A stretch of DNA of 64,000 bases from an uncultured Eubacteriales bacterium (GTDB lineage: Bacteria; Bacillota; Clostridia; Oscillospirales; Acutalibacteraceae): the NCBI GenBank assembly GCA_934643185.1, contig CAKUBN010000005.1, positions 9,298 through 73,297 on the forward strand, written 5' to 3'. The notes under the pieces are model-generated. The model searched no databases. It saw only the letters and a program-made list of their open reading frames with translations, and was not told where the DNA came from. Shown in pieces: positions 9,652 to 17,469 of the stretch; within the stretch, counting starts at the first letter, position 1; the number at the start of each line of letters is the position of its first letter. A program made the translations under genes and the position numbers.

Positions 9652-9678
9652 CGCGGTCCGGGAGCCACCCCGGCCGCG
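9652..9678 (-). promoter_or_regulatory. GC-rich hairpin between the aptamer and the queT RBS
   Basis: Two stacked stems, CGCGG/CCGCG and CCGGG/CCCGG around GTGGCT, lie between the preQ1 aptamer tail and the GGAAAGG ribosome binding site. It is the likely expression platform. With no U-tract behind it, control could be at translation, which is an inference. Confidence 0.55.
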
Positions 9679-9714
9679 CTAGTTTTTTTTAAGGTCAGGA
9701 TGTCACGACTGACC
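9679..9714 (-). promoter_or_regulatory. preQ1-I riboswitch aptamer controlling queT
   Basis: On the minus strand: P1 stem GGTCAG/CTGACC (9709-9714 with 9693-9698), a 10-nt loop TCGTGACATC and the A-rich tail TTAAAAAAAACTAG (9679-9692). This is the small preQ1-I pseudoknot layout, in which the tail contacts the loop through the P1 groove. It lies 43 nt upstream of the queT ATG. The match of structure, tail and downstream gene makes this strong without a covariance search. Confidence 0.88.
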
Positions 9715-9884
9715 GTGCTGCACAAAAGGGCATACAGCAACAGGATATAGCATAAGCAATTTGGGGCGAAAAGTCAAGCGTTTCGGGGAGATTCTACCTT
9801 TTACCGAAAACGGGCGGAATTTGTAATCGAAAGTTTGTTCGTTTTTGAGACTTGACAAGATTTTAAAAAGTTCTAAAACAGCGC

Positions 9885-9913
9885 TTGACAAGTATCCGAA
9901 ATCGGACTATAAT
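9885..9913 (+). promoter_or_regulatory. Promoter of the marR-MATE operon
   Basis: Perfect consensus TTGACA (9885-9890), 17-bp spacer, TATAAT (9908-9913). The spacer is occupied by the first of two matching operators. The predicted start near 9920 leaves a leader of over 300 nt before marR. Confidence 0.85.
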
Positions 9914-9936
9914 ACGCTTAATCGTCCGATTTCGGA
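9895..9936 (+). promoter_or_regulatory. Paired MarR-type operators flanking the -10 box
   Basis: Two 12-bp palindromes, TCCGAAATCGGA at 9895-9906 and TCCGATTTCGGA at 9925-9936, have centres 30 bp apart, about three helical turns. One fills the promoter spacer, the other covers the start site. Together with flanking bases they form a larger inverted repeat. They suit repression by the downstream MarR protein. Confidence 0.75.
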
Positions 9937-9959
9937 TACTTGGAGAATTGCTTTTGATG

Positions 9960-10007
9960 ACGAGTTTTCTCGTTTACGAGCTTTCTCGTTTACGAGCTTT
10001 CTCGTTT
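9960..10007 (+). repeat. Three tandem 16-bp hairpin repeats in the marR leader
   Basis: Three head-to-tail units ACGAGYTTTCTCGTTT, each able to fold as CGAG/CTCG with a T-rich loop; the last runs into TTTTTT. They could weakly attenuate transcription of marR. Confidence 0.7.
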
Positions 10008-10011
10008 TTTC

Positions 10012-10213
10012 GAAAGGCGGCTTTGCCCGCCTTTTAAGAAACCCCTTGATAGGGTTTCTTACGTAAAATCGTCCACTGGACGATTTTACTATTTTCCTGA
10101 TCTGCTGTTAGGCAAAAGGGTTTCGCGCTCTGCGGAGCTCGACCAAAGGCGCTGCCTTTGGAAACCGCAGCCTTTTGAAAAAGGTTGGCAAAAACTTTAT
10201 CCATCGCTTTACG
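10012..10213 (-). repeat. Multi-hairpin dispersed repeat, copy C (subtype II)
   Basis: Minus-strand orientation, so antisense to the marR leader in which it lies. Stems CCAACC/GGCTG, CCAAAGGC/GCCTTTGG, linker AGATCAGGAAAATAG, AAAATCGTCC/GGACGATTTT, AAGAAACCC/GGGTTTCTT with a TATCAAGG loop, and AAAGGCGG/CCGCCTTT. With copy A it is one of two copies that do not follow a gene in sense. Confidence 0.8.
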
Positions 10214-10243
10214 TCAGAAAATTATTTTCTTGGGAGGTTTTAC

Positions 10244-10690
10244 ATGACCATTACGGATTACATAAACGAAATAGACCGACAGTATCGGCTGCAAGACGCC
10301 GTTTATCACAATGCGGCCGTAAAGCTTGGGCTTTCGGACTCTGCCCAGTGCATTTTATACATTCTTTCGGACACCGAAAGCTGCACGCAGCAGGAGCTTT
10401 GCAGCCGCAGCTTTTTTCCGAAGCAGACCATCAATTCTACCGTATTAAAGCTTGCAAAGGACGGTTATCTCGTTTTAGAGAGCATCCCCGGCACGCGCAA
10501 CCAGAAGAAGATCACCTTGACGGATGCAGGGCAGGCATTGGTTCGGGAGAAAATTGAGCCGCTGAAGCAGGCCGAGCAGCGCGCGTACAGTCATTTTTCC
10601 GAAGAGGAGCTTGCCGCCTGCTTAAAAGCCGTGACAAAGCTTACGGCAAACCTGAAAACCGAAACAGAACAAATGGAACCTAAAAAATAA
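10244..10690 (+). CDS. MarR-family transcriptional repressor
   Basis: A 148-residue winged-helix dimeric regulator. The recognition region contains CTQQELCSRSFFPKQTINS (about 46-64) and the wing GTRNQKKITLTDAG. It precedes and is nearly fused to a MATE efflux gene, with 9 bp between them, an arrangement like MepR/MepA, so it likely represses its own operon until a drug or metabolite binds. Two operators over the promoter support this. The chosen ATG at 10244 follows TGGGAGG at 7 nt; an in-frame ATG at 10175 would add a tail encoded inside repeat copy C and has no ribosome binding site. Confidence 0.9.
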   Translation: MTITDYINEIDRQYRLQDAVYHNAAVKLGLSDSAQCILYILSDTESCTQQELCSRSFFPKQTINSTVLKLAKDGYLVLESIPGTRNQKKITLTDAGQALVREKIEPLKQAEQRAYSHFSEEELAACLKAVTKLTANLKTETEQMEPKK

Positions 10691-10699
10691 GGAGCATAT

Positions 10700-12040
10700 A
10701 TGTCTAAGACCAAAATTCAGCTTTCCGACCACTTCACCTACGGGCGGCTGCTGCGTTTTACGCTGCCGTCCATTCTCATGATGATTTTCACCTCCATTTA
10801 CGGCACGGTGGACGGCTTTTTCATCTCGAATTTTGCCGGCAAGACCGCTTTTGCGGCGCTGAACCTCATCTTCCCCTATTTGCAGATCTTGAGCGGCTTC
10901 GGCGCGATGCTCGGCGTGGGCGGCAGTGCGCTCGTTGCAAAAACGCTCGGCGAGGGCAACATCAAGCACGCCCAGCGCTATTTTACGATGATGTTCTGGC
11001 TGACGCTTGGCACGAGTATTTTCTTCACGGTGCTCGGCATTGCGATCCTGCGCCCGGTGGCGTATCTCTTCGGCGCAACGGAAGCGATGATCGGCGACTG
11101 CGTGACCTACGGCACGATCTACCTGCTTTTCACCGCCGTAATGCACATGCAGTACACGTTCCAGAGCTATTTGATCGTGGCGGAAAAGCCGAAATTTGCC
11201 CTTGCCGTTGTGCTGGCCGCAGGCTGCACGAACATGGTGCTCGACTATGTTTCCATGGCGGTTTTGAACATGGGCATTGCGGGCGCGGCGCTTGCGACGG
11301 GCATCAGCCAGTGCGTGGGCGGTCTCATCCCGCTTTTCTGGTTCCTCAGCAAGAAAAATAAATCGAACCTGCGCTTCTGCCGCACAAAAATGGAATGGGC
11401 GCCGATGCTGCGCGCCTGCGGCAATGGCGCTTCTGAGATGCTGACGAGCGTTTCCGCTTCCATCACGGGTATTCTCTACAACTTGCAGCTGATGAAATAT
11501 GCGGGCGAAGACGGCGTGGCGGCTTACGGCGTCATCATGTACGCGGCGTTTGTGTTCATCGCGATCTACATGGGGTATTCCTCGGGCAGCTCGCCGATCA
11601 TGAGCTACCACTACGGTGCGGCGAATCACAAAGAGATGAAAAACGTACTGAAAAAGAGCCTGACGATGCTCGGCATTGCAGGCGTGGTGCTGACCGCTGC
11701 GGCGTATGCGCTGGCGCGCCCCATTTCCCGCATTTTCGTCGGCTACGACCCGGCGCTGCTGGAAGAGACCGTGCACGGCTTTATGATCTGCGCGCTGCCG
11801 ATGCTTGTGATGTGGTTTAACGTTTATGCTTCCTCGTTCTTCACGGCGCTGAATAACGGCGCGGTCTCGGCGGCGATCTCCTTCATGCGTTCGCTTGTGC
11901 TGCCCGTCATCTGCATTTTGGTGCTGCCGTACTTCTTTGAACTCGACGGCGTGTGGTTTGCGCTTGCCGCGAGCGAGTTTTTGGGTATTCTCGTCTCCCT
12001 GTTCTTCATGCTGAAAAACAGGAAAAAATACCAGTATTGA
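10700..12040 (+). CDS. MATE-family multidrug efflux transporter (MepA-like)
   Basis: A 446-residue, twelve-helix cation-coupled antiporter of the DinF/MepA branch. The start region LLRFTLPSILMMIFTSIYG and the internally duplicated six-helix halves fit. AAGGAG lies 5-6 nt before the ATG and 9 bp separate it from marR, so the two are one operon. Substrate unknown; regulation by the linked MarR is inferred. A strong terminator follows. It converges with two further MATE genes on the other strand, giving three in 4.2 kb. Confidence 0.9.
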   Translation: MSKTKIQLSDHFTYGRLLRFTLPSILMMIFTSIYGTVDGFFISNFAGKTAFAALNLIFPYLQILSGFGAMLGVGGSALVAKTLGEGNIKHAQRYFTMMFWLTLGTSIFFTVLGIAILRPVAYLFGATEAMIGDCVTYGTIYLLFTAVMHMQYTFQSYLIVAEKPKFALAVVLAAGCTNMVLDYVSMAVLNMGIAGAALATGISQCVGGLIPLFWFLSKKNKSNLRFCRTKMEWAPMLRACGNGASEMLTSVSASITGILYNLQLMKYAGEDGVAAYGVIMYAAFVFIAIYMGYSSGSSPIMSYHYGAANHKEMKNVLKKSLTMLGIAGVVLTAAAYALARPISRIFVGYDPALLEETVHGFMICALPMLVMWFNVYASSFFTALNNGAVSAAISFMRSLVLPVICILVLPYFFELDGVWFALAASEFLGILVSLFFMLKNRKKYQY

Positions 12041-12054
12041 GCTAAACAAAATGA

Positions 12055-12088
12055 GACCCGGTATCTTGTTGCGGATACCGGGTCTTTT
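12055..12088 (+). terminator. Terminator between convergent MATE genes
   Basis: A perfect 11-bp stem GACCCGGTATC/GATACCGGGTC with an 8-nt loop is followed by TTTT on the plus strand. It lies 14 nt past the MATE stop. The reverse strand has a weaker CATTTTG tract, so it may work both ways. Confidence 0.85.
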
Positions 12089-12103
12089 GCGTTTTAGACG
12101 TAT

Positions 12104-13453
12104 TTAGGCTCTCGTCAAATTCTTGAGCCAGATGTATTTTTTGTAGCGCGGGATGATGAACGGGACTTTCACGATCTCATCGGCGCACATGACGATATAG
12201 ACGAGCATGACGGGCCAGTGGAACACGAAGCAGCCGAGAAGCGACAGCGGGATGGCGAAGCACCACGTGGCCAGAATGACGCTGATGGCGTCGTAACGTG
12301 TATCGCCGCCCGACGGGAACACGCCGCAGACGATGATGGTGTTGAACGAATACGCGAACATATAAAGCGTGTTAAAAATGAGCATTTGGATGAGGTATGT
12401 CTGCGCAAGGGGCTCCAACGCGTAGAACGCGTAGATGAGCGGCCCGACGATGCCGATGAGCACCATGTTGCCGAGGCCCATCAACAGCGCAACAAGCCAG
12501 AATCTTCTGCCGTAGCGTTTGGCTTTTTCGAGCTCATTTTGCCCAAGCAGCTTGCCGAGCATAATGCCCGCGCCGCCGGAAAGGCCGTGCGTCAGGCACT
12601 GGATGAGCTGCAGGGCGACGTTCGTGATGGAAAACGCCGCCGTGGCATCGGTGCCGAGGTGACCCATGATGAACGCGTGCACGGAGATGCTGAGGCCCCA
12701 CGAAAGGCTGCTTGCAAGCGACGCCACCGCGATTTTCCAAAGGTCCTTTTCAAACTGCGCGGAGAAAAAGCGCAGGCTTTTGCCGGTTGGGTGGATGTGA
12801 TCCTTTTGGTGCGATTCTACGATGCACCAGATGAGCGCGATGAGCTCCACGGCGATGGTGGAATATGCCGAGCCGTTTGCGCCGAGCGCCGGGATAGGCC
12901 CGAAGCCGTAGATGAGGAAGAAATCGACGCTCATATCGACGATGACCGTCACGGCGGAGATCCACACGCTGATCTTCGCTCTGCCGCCGATCTTCATCAG
13001 AACCAGATACGCCTGCGACACCGCCGAAAACACGTAGGAGAAGCTGACGATTTTAAGGTATTCCGCGCCGATGCGGATGAGCTCCGGCTCCGGCGTGAAG
13101 ATGGCCATCAATTTTTCCGGCACGAAAAATGCCAGAAGGAAAAAGATAAACGAGATACCGAACGCGTAGCGGATGGCCATGGACATAAAGTCGCGCACGC
13201 GCTCAAAATCTTTTTTGCCGTAATACTGTGAGCTTAAAATGTTTGTGGCGCCGAGCACTGCGCCCGTGAAAAGCGACATGATGAACGAAATTTGGTTTGC
13301 GAGCGAGACCGCCGCCACCGCTTCCTGGTTGAGCCGGCCGAGCATCAGAGCATCCGACGCGCCGACGAGCGCGTTTAAAAGCCCCTGCAGCGCAAGCGGT
13401 ATGGCGAGCGCTTTCAGCTCTGCGTTAAATAGCTTCTTTTCCGCAAGTTCCAT
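12104..13453 (-). CDS. MATE-family efflux transporter (NorM-like), second of a tandem pair
   Basis: A 449-residue twelve-helix MATE antiporter; ELKALAIPLALQGLLNALVG at the start and SSQYYGKKD are typical. It begins 19 bp after the end of a second MATE gene, so the two are likely co-transcribed and might act as separate pumps or pair with each other. No linked regulator on this strand. The cation and drug specificity cannot be read from sequence. The ATG is preceded by GGGGAGG. Confidence 0.9.
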   Translation of the reverse strand: MELAEKKLFNAELKALAIPLALQGLLNALVGASDALMLGRLNQEAVAAVSLANQISFIMSLFTGAVLGATNILSSQYYGKKDFERVRDFMSMAIRYAFGISFIFFLLAFFVPEKLMAIFTPEPELIRIGAEYLKIVSFSYVFSAVSQAYLVLMKIGGRAKISVWISAVTVIVDMSVDFFLIYGFGPIPALGANGSAYSTIAVELIALIWCIVESHQKDHIHPTGKSLRFFSAQFEKDLWKIAVASLASSLSWGLSISVHAFIMGHLGTDATAAFSITNVALQLIQCLTHGLSGGAGIMLGKLLGQNELEKAKRYGRRFWLVALLMGLGNMVLIGIVGPLIYAFYALEPLAQTYLIQMLIFNTLYMFAYSFNTIIVCGVFPSGGDTRYDAISVILATWCFAIPLSLLGCFVFHWPVMLVYIVMCADEIVKVPFIIPRYKKYIWLKNLTRA

Positions 13454-13472
13454 GGTGTTCCTCCCCTATGCT

Positions 13473-14867
13473 TTACTCTGCCGTGATTTTTTTGGCTTTG
13501 TGGATCCACTTGCCGCTCTTTAAACGGAAGACGAGCCAGAACGACTTGATGATGAAATCGATACGCAAAGCGATGAGCACGATAGCCGGCGGCCAGCCCC
13601 AGACGAGACCCGTTAATGCGCCAAGCGGGATGGACGCGACAAACTGGAAAATGATGTCGGCGATCATCAGGAATTTTGTATCTCCGCCGCCGCGCAGAAT
13701 GCCCTTGGAAAGCGCGCTCTGCACCGCCTGGAAGAACACGATGATCGCGCTGGCCTCCATCATTTCGGTCGTGATGGCGACGGTAGACGGCGCGATCTCA
13801 TAGAGACCGATGGACAATTCGCCGAGCACAAACACCAAGATGCCGCCGAAAATGCCGATGAAGACAGAGAGGATGAGGAACGTCCAGCCCTCTTTTTGTG
13901 CGCGCTTGAAATCGCCCTCGCCGACCGTTTGGCCGATTATAACACCGGCGGCGCTTGTTGCGCCCTGAATGGCGACCGTTGCCATGCGGTCCATGACCGT
14001 GACGATGGCGTATGCGGAGACGACCTCCTTGCCCATGTGCCCGAGAATGATGGAAATAATGCTTGCGGCGAGCGCCAAGAGGGAATCTGAAATGATCGCC
14101 GGCATGCCGAGACGGCGGAACTCATGCAGAAGCTCCTTGCCCGGCAGCTTTAAAATGCCGCGCACACGGTACTGCAGCACTTTTTCAAATTTCAAAAGAT
14201 AAACGGCGCAGAAGATGAACTCCACAGCACGCGCAATCAGCGTGCCGACCGCTGCACCCATGACGCCCATGGCAGGCATGCCGAGCTTGCCGAAAATGAA
14301 CACGTAGTTTGCGCCGATGTTCACGACGAACGACGCGATGGAAACGTACAGACCGAGCTTTGCGTTGCCGATGGAGCGCAGCACGTTAGAAAGCACCAAG
14401 CTGATGCCGTGCGGCAGGTAGATGAGCGCCGTGATGCGCAGGTACTGCGCACCGAGCTCAATGACATCCTCTTCCTTTGTGAAAATGTACATGATCTCCG
14501 TCGGGAAAAAGACAGTGACGAGCGCAAACACCGCGCCGCCAAGGATGACGATCTGCAAGATTAGGTCGAACACGCGGCGCACGGTTTTCATATCCTTTGC
14601 GCCGTAATACTGGCTGGAAAGCACAAGCCCCGCCGCGCTGATGCCCATGCACAAAAACACGAAAATGTTGTAGAACTGGTTAGCAAGGCTGGAGGCGGAA
14701 ATGGACGCTTCGCCCAGTTTTCCCACCATGACGGTGTCCATCATATTGACGCCTTGGTTGATGACGGACTGGAACACGATGGGAATGAGGATCACGACGA
14801 CTTTTTTGTAAAAGCCGCGGTCGCGCACCCAGTAGTTATCCAGCCAGCTTGTTTTGGTCTCCCCCAC
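13473..14867 (-). CDS. MATE-family efflux transporter, first of a tandem pair
   Basis: A 464-residue member of the same superfamily, distinct in sequence from its neighbour (LSSQYYGAKDMKTVRR, GILRGGGDTKF). A short hydrophilic N-terminal tail with paired aromatic residues precedes the first helix. The ATG at 14867 follows AGGAGTG. A sigma-A-like promoter lies about 80 bp upstream, so this is the lead gene of a two-MATE operon. Role as a cation-coupled exporter is from family; the substrate is unknown. Confidence 0.9.
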   Translation of the reverse strand: MGETKTSWLDNYWVRDRGFYKKVVVILIPIVFQSVINQGVNMMDTVMVGKLGEASISASSLANQFYNIFVFLCMGISAAGLVLSSQYYGAKDMKTVRRVFDLILQIVILGGAVFALVTVFFPTEIMYIFTKEEDVIELGAQYLRITALIYLPHGISLVLSNVLRSIGNAKLGLYVSIASFVVNIGANYVFIFGKLGMPAMGVMGAAVGTLIARAVEFIFCAVYLLKFEKVLQYRVRGILKLPGKELLHEFRRLGMPAIISDSLLALAASIISIILGHMGKEVVSAYAIVTVMDRMATVAIQGATSAAGVIIGQTVGEGDFKRAQKEGWTFLILSVFIGIFGGILVFVLGELSIGLYEIAPSTVAITTEMMEASAIIVFFQAVQSALSKGILRGGGDTKFLMIADIIFQFVASIPLGALTGLVWGWPPAIVLIALRIDFIIKSFWLVFRLKSGKWIHKAKKITAE

Positions 14868-14948
14868 AAAAACACTCCTCTGCTGCGTTTACGTGCATAC
14901 CGTACTAAAATTTATACACCACACGCCCATTTTAAATTGAATATTATA

Positions 14949-14977
14949 ATTTTACACGATTTTAGTTTCAGTTGCAA
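14949..14977 (-). promoter_or_regulatory. Promoter for the tandem MATE pair
   Basis: TTGCAA, 17 bp, TAAAAT on the minus strand in an AT-rich patch about 80 nt before the lead MATE gene. Confidence 0.55.
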
Positions 14978-15010
14978 GTGTTTTTTGTTGGGTTTACTCA
15001 AAACTTGGCA

Positions 15011-15053
15011 AAACAGCAAAAACCGCCGTGCATTTTTGTACACAGCGGTTTTG
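15011..15053 (-). terminator. Terminator after the aldo/keto reductase pair
   Basis: On the minus strand AAAACCGCTGTG pairs with TGCACGGCGGTTTT (one mismatch) and continues into TTTTTGCTGTTTT. It lies 12 nt after the reductase stop. Confidence 0.75.
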
Positions 15054-15064
15054 AACGGATATAT

Positions 15065-15907
15065 TTATGCTTCTTCAAACTTGCATTTTGTTATGGCAAG
15101 GCGGTGGAGGGATTCCGGCGTGACCTTATAGAAGGGCTCGTGACGATTTAAGGCAGCAATTTGCTGCATATCGTCTGCGGTGAGCGCGAAATCGAAGATC
15201 TCCGCGTTTTCCCTGATGTGCTCGTGCGATTTGCTGCCGGGCACGAAGCCGAAGCCCATCTGCAAATGCCAGCGCAGGATGATCTGCGCGGTGCTCTTGT
15301 GATATTTTTCGGCGAGCGCCTCCAAAACGGGGTCGTGGATAAGGTCAGCGTTGCCGTGGCCGAGCGGGAACCACGATTGCAGCTTGATACCGAGCGCGTC
15401 GCACGTGGGCTTTACGATCTCCGCCGGGAAATACGGGTGACACTCCACCTGCATGACGGCGGGCGTAATTTCGCACTGCTCCGTGAGCTCCTTGATCTTT
15501 TCCACCGGGAAATTCGAGATGCCGATGGCGCGAATTTTGCCCGCTTTATACGCCTTTTCGAGCATTTTATAGGCGTAGATGTAGTTATTCACCGGGTGGT
15601 GCAGCAGCATGACATCGAGATACTCGACGCCGAGGCGCTTTAACGTATCGTCCACGGCGCTGTCATTTTCATAGAGCGTGGGGCCCAATTTCGTTTCGAG
15701 AAAATAATCTTCGCGCTTTAAGCCGGAGCGTTTTAAGCCGAGCCCGACTTCTTCCTCGTTATCGTAGCGGTTGGCCGTATCGATGAGCGTATAGCCGTTA
15801 TGGAGGGCGAAATCGATATTATCGATGAGCTGCTCGCCGAACTGGTTGATGGTGCCGAAGCCGAACTGCGGCAGCTTAACGCCGTTATTCAAAAGGATGG
15901 AAGACAT
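15065..15907 (-). CDS. Aldo/keto reductase (AKR5-like)
   Basis: A 280-residue TIM-barrel NADPH-dependent carbonyl reductase. The tetrad is visible: D43, Y48, K73, H103, and the AKR signature GISNFPVEKIKEL follows. No Fe-S cysteines, unlike the reductase at 2934-3944. Its start lies 11 bp after the next reductase's stop, so the two form an operon, perhaps for aldehyde detoxification. The C-terminal coenzyme segment PGSKSHEHIRENAEIF is present. Start preceded by AAGGAGG. Confidence 0.93.
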   Translation of the reverse strand: MSSILLNNGVKLPQFGFGTINQFGEQLIDNIDFALHNGYTLIDTANRYDNEEEVGLGLKRSGLKREDYFLETKLGPTLYENDSAVDDTLKRLGVEYLDVMLLHHPVNNYIYAYKMLEKAYKAGKIRAIGISNFPVEKIKELTEQCEITPAVMQVECHPYFPAEIVKPTCDALGIKLQSWFPLGHGNADLIHDPVLEALAEKYHKSTAQIILRWHLQMGFGFVPGSKSHEHIRENAEIFDFALTADDMQQIAALNRHEPFYKVTPESLHRLAITKCKFEEA

Positions 15908-15918
15908 TTTGCGCCTCC

Positions 15919-16788
15919 TTAGTCATGAATTTTTCTTGTGGTGCACATGCGGACGAACTCGGGGTCAAAGTGCTTGATGGCCGTGCCCTGGTAGCCCATA
16001 TCGAGCGAGGAGATCTGCTGCATTTCTTCGTCGGTGAGGGTGAAATCCCAGATGTTGAAGTTTTCCTCAATGCGCTCCTTGTGCGTGGACTTCGGAATGA
16101 CCGTTACGCCGCGCTGGACGTTCCAGCGCAGGACGACCTGACCGATCGTTTTGCCGTGCGCTTCGGCGATGGCCTTGAGCATTTCGTTTTCAAACGGCTT
16201 GTAGCGACCGCCGCCAAGCGGCGCCCAAGCTTCGGGGTGCACATTGTAGTATTTCATCGTTTCGAGCGCGTTTTCCTGCGTATAGTACGGGTGCAGCTCG
16301 ATCTGGTTGACCATCGGTTTGATCTCTACGGTCTCGCAGAAATTTGTCAGCACGTGCGGGTAGAAGTTGGAAACGCCGATGGCGCGGAGTTTGCCCGCTT
16401 TGTACGCGTCCTCCATGGCGCGCCATGCGCTGAAATAATCCTTCATGGCCTGATGCAGCAGGTAGAGGTCGAGGTATTCGAGGGCCATTTTTTCAAGGGA
16501 TGCGTCGATGGCGGCCTTTGCCATATCGTAATTCTGCATATCCTGCACCCACATTTTGGAGGTGATGAACAGGTCCTCGCGCGTGCAGATACCCTCGGCG
16601 ATCGCCTCGCGAACGGCCTCGCCCACGGCGTCTTCGTTCGTATACGATGCCGCCGTATCGATCAGGCGGTAGCCGGCACGGATAGCGTCCAGCACAGAGC
16701 GCTTGCACTTTTCCTTATCGCGCACCTGAAAGACGCCGAAGCCTTCCATGGGCATTTTAATTCCGTTATGCAGTGTTGCAAATTCCAT
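15919..16788 (-). CDS. Aldo/keto reductase (AKR5-like), operon partner
   Basis: A 289-residue AKR with D44, Y49, K78 and H112 as catalytic tetrad and IPKSTHKERIEENF as the cofactor-binding tail. It resembles its downstream neighbour only moderately, so the pair is an old duplication or two acquisitions rather than a recent copy. AGGAGG precedes the ATG by 8 nt. Upstream lie a truncated NTF2-like frame and a promoter with a 19-bp spacer containing a dyad, which suggests MerR-type, electrophile-responsive control. The substrate is unknown. Confidence 0.92.
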   Translation of the reverse strand: MEFATLHNGIKMPMEGFGVFQVRDKEKCKRSVLDAIRAGYRLIDTAASYTNEDAVGEAVREAIAEGICTREDLFITSKMWVQDMQNYDMAKAAIDASLEKMALEYLDLYLLHQAMKDYFSAWRAMEDAYKAGKLRAIGVSNFYPHVLTNFCETVEIKPMVNQIELHPYYTQENALETMKYYNVHPEAWAPLGGGRYKPFENEMLKAIAEAHGKTIGQVVLRWNVQRGVTVIPKSTHKERIEENFNIWDFTLTDEEMQQISSLDMGYQGTAIKHFDPEFVRMCTTRKIHD

Positions 16789-16816
16789 TTTGGGTTCCTC
16801 CTATATAATATTTTAC

Positions 16817-17026
16817 TTAATTGATGAGCGCTGTGAATGTGAAAGAAATGAGCGTCCAGCTTTCGCCGCGCTGCTGATAGACCTCCGTCACGGCAAAGTG
16901 GTGCGTGGTGGGCTTGCCGCCGAGCAGCAGACCGTAATCACAGTCCGTGCGCACGATGGCGGTATCGCCGAAAATATCGACATCGCGGCTGTGGAAAACG
17001 AGAACCTCACCTTTCTCCGTTTCTTT
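16817..17026 (-). pseudogene. Remnant of an NTF2-like/DUF4440 protein, N-terminal half missing
   Basis: A 69-codon open frame on the minus strand ends with TAA at 16817 and is closed upstream by an in-frame TAA at 17027. It contains DVDIFGDTAIVRTDCDYG and an ending with ESWTLISFTFTALIN, resembling the C-terminal half of SnoaL/DUF4440 domains, which are usually 120-140 residues. No ATG, GTG or TTG lies in its first third, so it cannot be translated as a normal protein. It sits 30 nt before the reductase gene, directly behind the promoter, so a deletion probably fused promoter and gene remnant. Family assignment is by eye. Confidence 0.6.
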
Positions 17027-17041
17027 TTATTTGATGCTTTA

Positions 17042-17072
17042 AGTATAGCAGGCGATAGTTACTATCGGTCAA
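17042..17072 (-). promoter_or_regulatory. MerR-type promoter with 19-bp spacer and internal dyad
   Basis: On the minus strand TTGACC (17067-17072) and TATACT (17042-17047) are 19 bp apart. The spacer holds the 15-bp odd palindrome CGATAGTTACTATCG (17053-17067). Overlong spacers with a central dyad are the mark of MerR-activated promoters. No MerR gene is in the window. Confidence 0.65.
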
Positions 17073-17173
17073 TCAGTATTATGTACAAAGATTTCAGGAT
17101 TTGATTGTGTGGAAATACATAAATTTAAAGCAAAACTGTACCCGTAGAGAAAAACGCAGGTGCAGCGTTTTAA

Positions 17174-17385
17174 ATAGGCGGTTTTTGACCGCCTATCAGG
17201 AAACCCATGCAACTGGGTTTCCTACGGTTCAAACGTCCCCCGGACGTTTGAACCTACCTTCCTAGTTTTTTGGTAGGCAAAAAGATTTCGCGCTCTGCGG
17301 AGCGCGCCTCAGGGCTTTGCCACGAGACCCCACAAGTTTTCTGAAGAAAACTTGACTAAAGACTTTTCGTGTTGCTTCGCTGAAC
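17174..17385 (-). repeat. Multi-hairpin dispersed repeat, copy D (subtype I)
   Basis: Follows the solute-binding protein gene and its terminator in sense. Stems CAAGTTTTC/GAAAACTTG, GTGGC/GCCCT, GCGCTC/GAGCGC, linker ACTAGGAAGGTAG, GTTCAAACGTCC/GGACGTTTGAAC, GGAAACCC/GGGTTTCC with AGTTGCAT loop, and ATAGGCGGT/ACCGCCTAT. Confidence 0.8.
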
Positions 17386-17410
17386 ATTTTTCGGCAAGCG
17401 CCGGGCATAC

Positions 17411-17447
17411 AAAAAGCTCCTGCCCGATTTTACTGCGGACAGGAGCT
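17411..17447 (-). terminator. Terminator of the amino-acid ABC operon
   Basis: AGCTCCTG/CAGGAGCT stem with an inner GC extension, followed on the minus strand by TTTTTG, 23 nt after the binding-protein stop. Confidence 0.8.
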
Positions 17448-17469
17448 CTGTTTTACTGATTTACTTTAA

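Noticed and set aside
9960..10007. CRISPR-like array
   Set aside because: Three contiguous 16-bp units without unique spacers; a tandem hairpin repeat. No cas gene or CRISPR array is in the window.
9845..10066. 73-codon frame over the marR promoter
   Set aside because: It spans the promoter, both operators and the tandem hairpins, all better explained as regulatory DNA.
10622..12049. 475-codon open frame on the minus strand
   Set aside because: Antisense shadow of the MATE gene; composition dominated by His, Arg and Glu with no recognisable domain.
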